Below are positions 57,056 through 64,000 of a stretch of DNA of 64,000 nt, in pieces (the first letter of the stretch is position 1; the number at the start of each line of letters is the position of its first letter). The notes below the pieces were generated by a model. That model saw nothing but the letters and a program-made list of their open reading frames with translations, searched no databases and had not been told where the DNA came from. The translations under genes and the position numbers were made by a program. This DNA comes from Euonymus europaeus (taxonomy: Eukaryota; Streptophyta; Magnoliopsida; Celastrales; Celastraceae): positions 1,922,001-1,986,000 of the forward strand of contig OY756964.1 of the NCBI GenBank assembly GCA_963580455.1, in the 5' to 3' direction.

Positions 57056-60000
57056 TTAATCCTCTTCCTCAGCCTCTTCCAGCCAATTCACAAAGGGCTC
57101 CAAGCCCTGCACGAAGGTTTGCCTGCAAAATTTTGAACCATTAATTAGCATTAAGAATAAGTGCTAATCACGAGTAAAACAAAGGCAATTTCAAATTAAT
57201 CATGAACAGACCACCCTTTCGATTTCCATAAAAACAAACCTAACTGTCCCAAAATTTTCAATCATCCATCCACTTGAGGCTCAAAATACATCAATCCCCT
57301 TGGTGCCAAAGGATTTCCCACCTAATACCATTCTCTTAGTCGAAGTATTTGATGCCAAAAATACCCAAAATTAACATGAATCCTGCTATCCTAGAAACTT
57401 ACAGCTTAAATGGAAAATCATCTAATGATTTGGCCCAAATGAGGTGAAAACCAAAGTGCTTCTGTTATACCTGGGTTGTTCTAACTGTGTGCGCTGCATA
57501 ATAATAGAAGACCCATGACCATGGAACCGTTAGTATTACAACAGAGAATTTGAAACTGTACTCACACACCTGCCCTTGGGATTAGTTCCTTTGCGAAACC
57601 AATGAAGGATGGTGTCTTCAGCAAGCACGTCTTGTTCATAGAGAGACCTCACAATCTCAGGGAAAAGCTTCATCAGCTTTGCATCCTCGTAGCATTGCAT
57701 TTGAACCTTGTACATGAGTTCCAACTCAAGTTTCACATTGGTACAGAAAGCATTTAACAGTTTTGCCCATGTTTTCACCTGTATCAACAACAGGATCAGT
57801 TCATTCAACAATTTAACCCCTCTCCCTCTCTCTCTCACTCTCACTCTCTCACATACACACACACACACACACACAATGTAGTGAAGTAACTAATGTGATC
57901 CACAAAGGTGAATCGCACAAGACAAGTTGAAAGCATACCTGGCGCAGAGCTGAATTAGCATTCTGCTGCTGATTCTTCCCAGACCACTGAACAGCATCCA
58001 TTAAGACATCCCAGAGGATTCGCACAACCTCAATGTCTGGTAATTTAGCATCAGTCACACGTTGTTTCACAGTTTCTATGACTTCAGATACATCAGTTTC
58101 TTCCGTTATCTGGGTTGTTAATGCAGACTTCATTTCCTTCAGTTTTACCTCAAAAATTTTCTTCTCATTGTATTCAACCAAGGATGTCAGCCCTGCCTTA
58201 CTGAAAAGGAATGATTCTTTTTTTAATGGACGATAATGATACAAAAATAAGTTTCAGATCACAAATCAAAGATAGAGGATCAGTAGTCAATTGTACCATG
58301 AGCCGTATTTAGAAACCAGATAAGAATGAGTTCATTGCCACGATGGCAACTGTAAATGGGCTCTTGAGTTTACATTCAAAACAAGTAAAATGAAGGAGTT
58401 CAGAAAAACTGGTTAAAACATCATCTTATATGCAAAAGAACCAGCGAAGCAAACCAAGGAAAAAAGAAAGGAAAAACTTCTATGCCAATAAAAATCAAAG
58501 TTCAATAAGCTTGTCTAAAAGATTAGCCCAACCAAATAAGGTGACTCTACTACAAAGTAGTACAGGTAAATCCCAAGCCAAACCAAGAAAATCAATGACA
58601 AATAGTATTTCCATTGCCAAATTGATTGCAAAGTATTTAAATTTTCAAAAGGAGAAGCTCAAAAAAAGGACGAAATTTTTTCCTCATCTCAATTATTTCA
58701 GACCACAAAAAAACTTTATCATGCACATATATGGTTTAGATATACATGAATGATGTAGCAAAGACTCATGTGAACTGCAAGAACTAAAGCATTTTCTTCT
58801 GTAAGAGTGAAAGACTCACGTAAAATGTTCAGAGAAACCTTCAGCAGACCGCTTTGCAGATGGGAAGAAGTCTAAAAGGTTGTCCTCCATTTTCCCTCGC
58901 TTCAGAATTGCAATCAAGTCATCAAGACTGTTATCAACCAGATACTCCTTAAAGAAGTCGGTGATGAATGTGAGAACTAGCCCTTTGCCCACAAGATTAT
59001 CCTTAAGCAATGGCTGAAACACAGTCTCCGGTGGAAGCCCCGAAAGCTTCTGGGAGAAAGCAAGTGCTGTGAATATAGCAAGTTTCTTCCTCTCATTTTC
59101 CTCAAAAAGCTCAAGTGACTGCAGGAACCTTCGCATGACATTCTCGAGATTCTTTATAAGAAATGGCCTCCGCCGCAAAATTTTCTGTATGTAGATCACA
59201 GATGGTAAGATGGTTTCACGTGTAGGCTCACAGTCTATTATAGAGTAAGGGTGGCGCTCCCCCTCATCAGGTTTTGTGGTGCCAGGTTGTGTACGACCCC
59301 CAGTGAAAATGACCTGAGCTCACCACAGAGAATATTTTTGTCACCGATGAATCATAAGTGGCCATCAAAACAATTGAAAATAATTTTCATTGGAACAAAA
59401 ATAGACAACAGTAGCAATCCAACTAATAAATAATCCACAATTTCGAATTTTAAGAGATAATCCCCTAGAAGGAGAAGAGCTCACCTATAATTAGATACTC
59501 ACATACTTAACAGGAAGCTAACTAGCAGCTAAAAAGTCAACTAACTAACAAACTCAGAGATAATCCATAAATTTAGCAATACCGGTAAGAGATAATCTAC
59601 CACTACTTAAAACAATGCAACAGTAAACATTGAAATTACAGTATACTAGCATAGATACTTTCCTCAAAGAAGGTGTCACCGTATCTTGAGAAGTTAAGCT
59701 CAGAAGGTTCAATGCTCTTAGCGATAAGTTCCTACAAATAACATTCAATAAGTTCTTGCACCTCGTGAAAGTGAGCCAAATATATCCATGAGCATAATAG
59801 TGTTTAATTTATAGAAAACACTACCAAATCACCAGCATTATCCAGATAAATCTGGACCACTGCATCAGCAAAAGCTGCAGGGTCCAGAGGCGCTGCAATA
59901 TTCCGTTTGCGGGTCTTAATCCGCGTGCCACTGCATGTAAACAACAAGTGTCAGAGGAAAAAACCCATATAGCATAGTAGATATTGGAGAACTGGAAAAA

Positions 60001-61362
60001 TAAATTAGCAAGTGTCCACCAACAGGAAAGCCATAAACTTAGATTACTTTAAGAATAGCCATAACATTCTCACTTGCTGATTCTACCCACAGTTTAAGTG
60101 AAAGTGCAAATGGAATCATTTCACCTTTGCGCATAACATGCTTGCCAATTAAACATTTGCTCCATCAACAGTTACCAAAACAATTACGTAATTCAGAACA
60201 CAATCATGAACCACATTTACACCATCTTCATGATTTGAACAAAAATTATCATGAACCACATTTACACAATCTTTCATGATTTGAACAAAAATTATGAATG
60301 GTAGCAGAACTTCAAAATAATTCAACAATAATCATAATTTTGCTTATAGGCGAATATGTGGCCTAGTGGTATAGTTTTAGAGAACTAGGGGTGCAGCCTA
60401 GAGGTCACATGTTCTATTCCAGAAACAACCCATATTATGTAGGGTAACTGGGTAAGATCTACGTACATCTCGCTTGCTCCCAATCCTACTCACTGTGGGA
60501 GCCTTGTGCTCAGGGTTATTTACAATAACTCATGTTGCTTCATTATTGGCAGGAAGGAAAAAAATATAAATCATTTGAAATAACGCTGGATAGACACAAA
60601 GGGAGAGAGTAAACAAACAAATGCACTTACCCAAGAGTGGGTTTCTCCTTCGAGCTGAAAATATAAAAGCCAAAGATGCAAAAATATCAGTAAGCAATCA
60701 ACAAGTAACATCACAATCAATTACAAAAATATGAGCACAGTTTCTTTCTCCTAAAAAAGACATAAGATTATGGTTCATCCAACACAAAAGAGCTTCAAAG
60801 TAAAATTTTCGCAATTAAAATAGCTACAAGGAAACTTCAACAAAAAAAGAGATTAATTGTCCATTTAAAATCTAGCGAAAGAGTAAGATAATAATTCCCC
60901 AAATGAACAGATAAAAAATAATCAAATTAGAAAGAAAACAAAACAAATTAAGGATAGACATGCAAAATAACTGCACAAATCTCAAGAAATGGAAAATGAC
61001 ATCAAATTATGGATCTTGATCATAAGAATTAAGAAAAATTTGCATTCGCCGGTCAAACAAACAAAAAAAGCTTTGGCAATAATAAGATGAATGTAATTCA
61101 ATCAAAAACCTAAACAACCAAGTACCAAAATTCGAAAATACGAGCACGCACGAAAGAGAAAAATCACGTAAATAAACTCTCAGGTCAGAAAACACGAATC
61201 CTTCCAAACAAAATAACGGAAATGAAAATTTTATCGAGAATATACGTCGCAGCAAACCAGATCTGTGACGGGTAACCACAAAGATCAAGAATGACAATTG
61301 CGCGTAAACAAATACCTCGGTTCTGCAACAGATAACATTATAGACGGAGAGGAATACCTCAT
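57056..61362 (-). CDS. eIF5-mimic protein / BZW, W2-domain translation regulator
   Basis: Homologue of BZW/5MP proteins, which compete with eIF5 for eIF2 and eIF3 and adjust start-codon choice. Eight coding exons join to 411 residues, the Arabidopsis length: 61358-61362 (only ATGAG), 60631-60654, 59825-59930, 59663-59731, 58820-59313, 57939-58200, 57570-57778 and 57056-57122. Markers are GTRIKTRKRNIAAPLDP, ILRRRPFLIKNLE, LSGLPPETVFQPLLKDNL, MEDNLLDFFPSAKR, AVQWSGKNQQQNANSALRQ, and the C-terminal W2 segment ILHWFRKGTNPKGRQ ending in acidic WLEEAEEED. The donor after exon 59663-59731 reads GA instead of GT; the expected protein needs splicing there. A GT four bases further on with an AG five bases upstream in the acceptor would add three residues and keep frame. 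Confidence 0.92.
57818..57876. repeat. CT/CA compound microsatellite in an eIF5-mimic intron
   Basis: CTCTCTC and CACACAC runs lie in the intron between exons 57939-58200 and 57570-57778, about 40 bp before the acceptor. Confidence 0.88.
60352..60530 (+). mobile_element. Au/TS-like tRNA-derived SINE
   Basis: A tRNA-like head has GTGGCCTAGTGGTATAG (A box) and GGTCACATGTTCTATTCC (B box). It is followed by the family body GGGTAAGATCTACGTACATCTCGC and CACTGTGGGAGCCTTGTGC. The element lies in an intron of the eIF5-mimic gene, antisense to it. Edges are approximate; no target duplication could be fixed. Confidence 0.72.
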
Positions 61363-61684
61363 AAACCACGATGAAGAACGATCGGTAGCGAAGAGCGTCT
61401 CTGTGATGTCGGTGATTAAAGAGAGCGAGAAGAGAAGTAACTGCGGCTTTGTTTCGTTTCGACAAAGATAGTAAACTTTTTTCGTTTGTTTGTTTATTGG
61501 AGAAAAAATTGGCCAAATGGAGTAAACTACAGAACTGCCCCCGTGATTCGGGTCGGATCTTAATATGTTCCCGGGTAAAGTTTAATCGGCCCAGGCTGCT
61601 GATAGGTAACGCACTCCTCGTGTAGGACTGCTCTCCGTCAGATTCAGATCTATGATCTATAAACAATAAATAAAATAAAACAAA
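61363..61684 (-). promoter_or_regulatory. 5' leader and promoter of the eIF5-mimic gene
   Basis: The coding start at 61362 is preceded on the minus strand by leader-like sequence with AGAGCG and TCTTCTCG words. GGGCCGATT/AGGCC words near 61,585-61,600 resemble plant promoter boxes. The length of the leader cannot be told from sequence. Confidence 0.35.
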
Positions 61685-62464
61685 GGGTGTGTTTGGTAAA
61701 CAATTTTACCAGTAGCATATAATTGAGCCTGTATGCTGGTTGCTTTATGCTGCTTGAAATGCTGGCATATATGTTGTTATAAATGCTGATGCTGTTTGGT
61801 TAGATTTTTCAGAGAAAAGCATATATGCTAGTATAAATGTTGTGGCTAATTACATGCAGGGGTATTAACACAAATAATTAAAAAATAGATTTATATTTTT
61901 TAAAAATAATCTTTACATTTTTAATAATATTAAAATATTATATATTTTTTATTAATATTTAACATTTTCTTAAATTTTCTTAAATATAATTAATATATTA
62001 TTTAAAAATATAAATATTATTAAATATAAATAATTAAATATGTTAATAAAAATGTTAATATATTATTAAATATAAATAAATAATAGATTAGTAAATATAA
62101 TTTAATATATTATTTAAAAATAAAAATATTATTAAATATAAATAATTAAATATGTTAGTAAAAATGTTAATATATTATTAAATATAAATGAATATTTTAT
62201 TAAATAAAATAATTAGTTTTCATCCGTACATGCAGGGTAAACTCGTCATTAGTTAAGAGTGTAGGGGTAATTTCGACATTTCATGCATAAGTGTCCAAAA
62301 AATGCTAGTAAAATGACATTTTGAGAATGTCATAATTTAGAGGTAAAAATGTTAATTAATATGCTGAATGCTGAATTGTTGTTTGGTTAGGTTAACAATA
62401 ATATGTAGCTTACATGTTATATGTTGTATTATATGCTCTTTATAATTGTTTACCAAACAGCACC
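61685..62464. mobile_element. Non-autonomous foldback element, about 780 bp
   Basis: The left end GGTGTGTTTGGTAAACAATT and the right end, reverse-complemented GGTGCTGTTTGGTAAACAATT, form clear terminal inverted repeats that continue with AGCATATA-like words on both sides. The interior is very AT-rich, with an approximately 112-bp tandem repeat and no coding sequence. A target duplication was not identified. Confidence 0.72.
61985..62195. repeat. About 112-bp AT-rich tandem repeat, two copies
   Basis: Both copies contain ATTATTAAATATAAATAATT, then TATGTTA[AG]TAAAAATGTTAA and TATATTATTAAATATAAAT, in the same order. The repeat lies inside the foldback element. Confidence 0.8.
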
Positions 62465-63165
62465 AAAAGCTGAAAAGTCCCCAGGGGCTATACAGCCAGT
62501 GGAGATCGTGCTCGCTTGCCCTCCGTCGCTATATCTATCTGCGGGATCAATCGGAGGTTAAGTCTCGACCATCAGATCGTACCTCCAGCGATTCCGTGAG
62601 TTTTTTATCTTCGTTTTTTATTTTCTGATTGAATATGCTGTTTTATATATCGAAAGTGATTCAAGTTTTATATTCAACTGCATTGAAAGAAGTTACCGAT
62701 TCTAATTACATTTATACTGTATTGCCTTCAATTTTTGCGATTTATTTTTTTTATTAGATAGCTTTGCATTCCATTTGAGTGTTAAGTGATTTATGTATGC
62801 TACGGCTCTTAGATTTTCAATCGCTTTCGACAAATTTAATCTTCTTTTCATTCCTGATTACTGTCGGCTTCGCTTGTCTGTGTGGATTGCTTTCTAAGAT
62901 TAGAAGGTTCTGTTCTTGAATTAAAAATTTATCTTTGTTTGGAGCATATATGGTAGAACGGTAGGGATTCTGTTTGAGCGCTCTTTATCTAAACTGTAGA
63001 TCTGCTTAGCTCTACTTATAAATAATAATAATCACAATAGAAACACCTTGTCCATCAATGTTTAAAATCAGCGATTGCAAATAAGGGAACTCCGGCTGGT
63101 AGTTATTCTAACTGTAGAAAGCTTCGGAGGAAGATAGTCCGTTCTTGATTCAGAAGAATGCCAGG
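62465..63165 (+). other. Possible 5' end of a plus-strand gene running off the window
   Basis: Directly after the foldback element the sequence becomes GC-richer (CTTGCCCTCCGTCGC, then ATCAGATCGTACCTCC) and passes into T-rich intron-like DNA after a GTGAG near 62,595. This looks like a plant 5' UTR exon with its first intron. A possible acceptor GAAG followed by GTGCTCAGAAGTCGGAAT lies at 63,982 at the window end. There is too little to identify a product. Confidence 0.3.
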
Positions 63166-63170
63166 GTGAA

Positions 63171-63508
63171 TGTTAGGAATCCCACATCGGGGGATTCTTC
63201 CCCTGCCGAGTGTCTTATTATTGGGCAATCCTCAACCTTTTATTGGGCCTTTTATAGGGTTGAGTTAGGCCTCTTAACATGGTATCAGAGCGACGATTGT
63301 TGGGCTCTTTCTGCACTCTTGAGATGGGCTATGCCTGTACCCACTTGCTTTGGGCCCATTCGAAAAGACCGTAAGCCCAATAGCACGTGAGGGGGGAGTG
63401 TTAGGAATCCCACATCGGGGGATTCTTCCCCTGCCGAGTGTCTTATTATTGGGCAATCATCAACCTTATATTGGGTCTTTTATGGGGGTTGAGTTAGGCC
63501 TCTTAACA
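63171..63508 (+). mobile_element. TRIM (terminal-repeat retrotransposon in miniature), complete
   Basis: The 338-bp element has LTRs of 109 bp (63171-63279) and 110 bp (63399-63508), both TGTTAGGAATCCCACATCGG...CTCTTAACA. The primer-binding site TGGTATCAGAGC at 63280-63291 complements initiator tRNA-Met. A polypurine tract GAGGGGGGAG lies just before the second LTR. A perfect 5-bp duplication GTGAA flanks it (63166-63170 and 63509-63513). The 119-bp interior has no coding capacity, as in TRIMs, so it depends on proteins from other elements. LTRs differ at only a few bases. Confidence 0.95.
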
Positions 63509-63513
63509 GTGAA

Positions 63514-64000
63514 AGAAACAAAAGGGTCGGGGGAAATTTGAAACTTACTTTCTAGCTACTCTATTACAAAGAGTGGTGTTTTTTGGTTTGCGCTCACAAG
63601 AGAGATTGTGCGCTTTTGAGGGAGACATGTTGGCAATCAATTTCATGTGAACTGTTGATATAAACTGCAGTAAATAGTCAGAATAGAACATTTGGAAATA
63701 ATTTGGCTTCCTAACTTTATGTGAATCCTATTATCTATTATTAAGTTCTTCATAGAGTTTGCTGAGTTCCTACAGTGAGTGAAATATAGTTGTTGGCCAT
63801 ATAATCTGCAGCCTCTGTCTTGGCATTTCTTCCACAATAAACGTTTTCACATGATTACTATACAATATTGTGGTCTGTTCTCATTGACCATTTGGTAGTT
63901 GCTTCTGGTGGATATTTTGTAAGCTACCTTTGTTATATGGTTAAATATATTGGATTTTTTTTTTCTCTTCCAAATCTTGAAGGTGCTCAGAAGTCGGAAT
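63514..64000. other. Window-end sequence, no feature assigned
   Basis: AT-rich sequence with intron character. It ends in a T-run and CTTGAAG followed by GTGCTCAG, a possible splice acceptor of a gene beyond the edge. Confidence 0.3.

Noticed and set aside
61007..61666. 219-codon minus-strand frame upstream of the eIF5-mimic exons
   Set aside because: It runs through the first intron, the five-base start exon and the leader; its sequence is low-complexity and Phe/Ser-rich without family match.
61685..62464. 8-bp target duplication around the foldback element
   Set aside because: The flanks share only A-rich bases (about 4 of 8), so superfamily cannot be assigned from it.

Overview
The window is nuclear DNA of a flowering plant, most likely a woody eudicot. 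It is AT-rich, its genes carry many short GT-AG introns, and most products are plastid- or ER-directed plant families. Between the genes lie LTR, LINE, SINE, hAT and foldback elements. I cannot name the genus. All gene calls come from translating exons by eye and comparing them with remembered plant families; exon edges were placed at GT/AG sites that keep the frame open.

Left third (1-15.3 kb): the 5' part of EMC10 (-) faces a decayed, still intron-containing LUC7-like splicing-factor copy (+). TIC20-II (-) and VIPP1 (-) follow head to tail; both serve plastid membranes. The ninth intron of VIPP1 carries a young Ty1/copia element that has lost its 5' half.

Middle (15.3-33 kb): a quiet stretch, a DUF538 gene (-), a broken remnant of plastid acetyl-CoA carboxylase BCCP cut by a 5'-truncated LINE, and an intact f-type thioredoxin gene (-). 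Then come an older LINE remnant and a 3.56-kb hAT element with a perfect 8-bp target-site duplication and an almost intact transposase.

Right half (33-64 kb): five intact multi-exon genes. They are a GPI-type aspartic protease (+), a SCPL20-like serine carboxypeptidase (+), a PP2C33-like phosphatase (-), the riboflavin reductase PYRR (-) and an eIF5-mimic/BZW protein (-) with one abnormal splice donor. The last 2.6 kb hold a foldback element, a possible gene start on + and a complete 338-bp TRIM element.

Functionally the window is housekeeping: plastid biogenesis and redox (TIC20-II, VIPP1, TRX f, PYRR), ER membrane insertion (EMC10), secreted proteases, signalling and translation control. 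I found no undescribed multi-gene system. The most informative points are the transposon histories, the two decayed gene copies and the GA splice donor.
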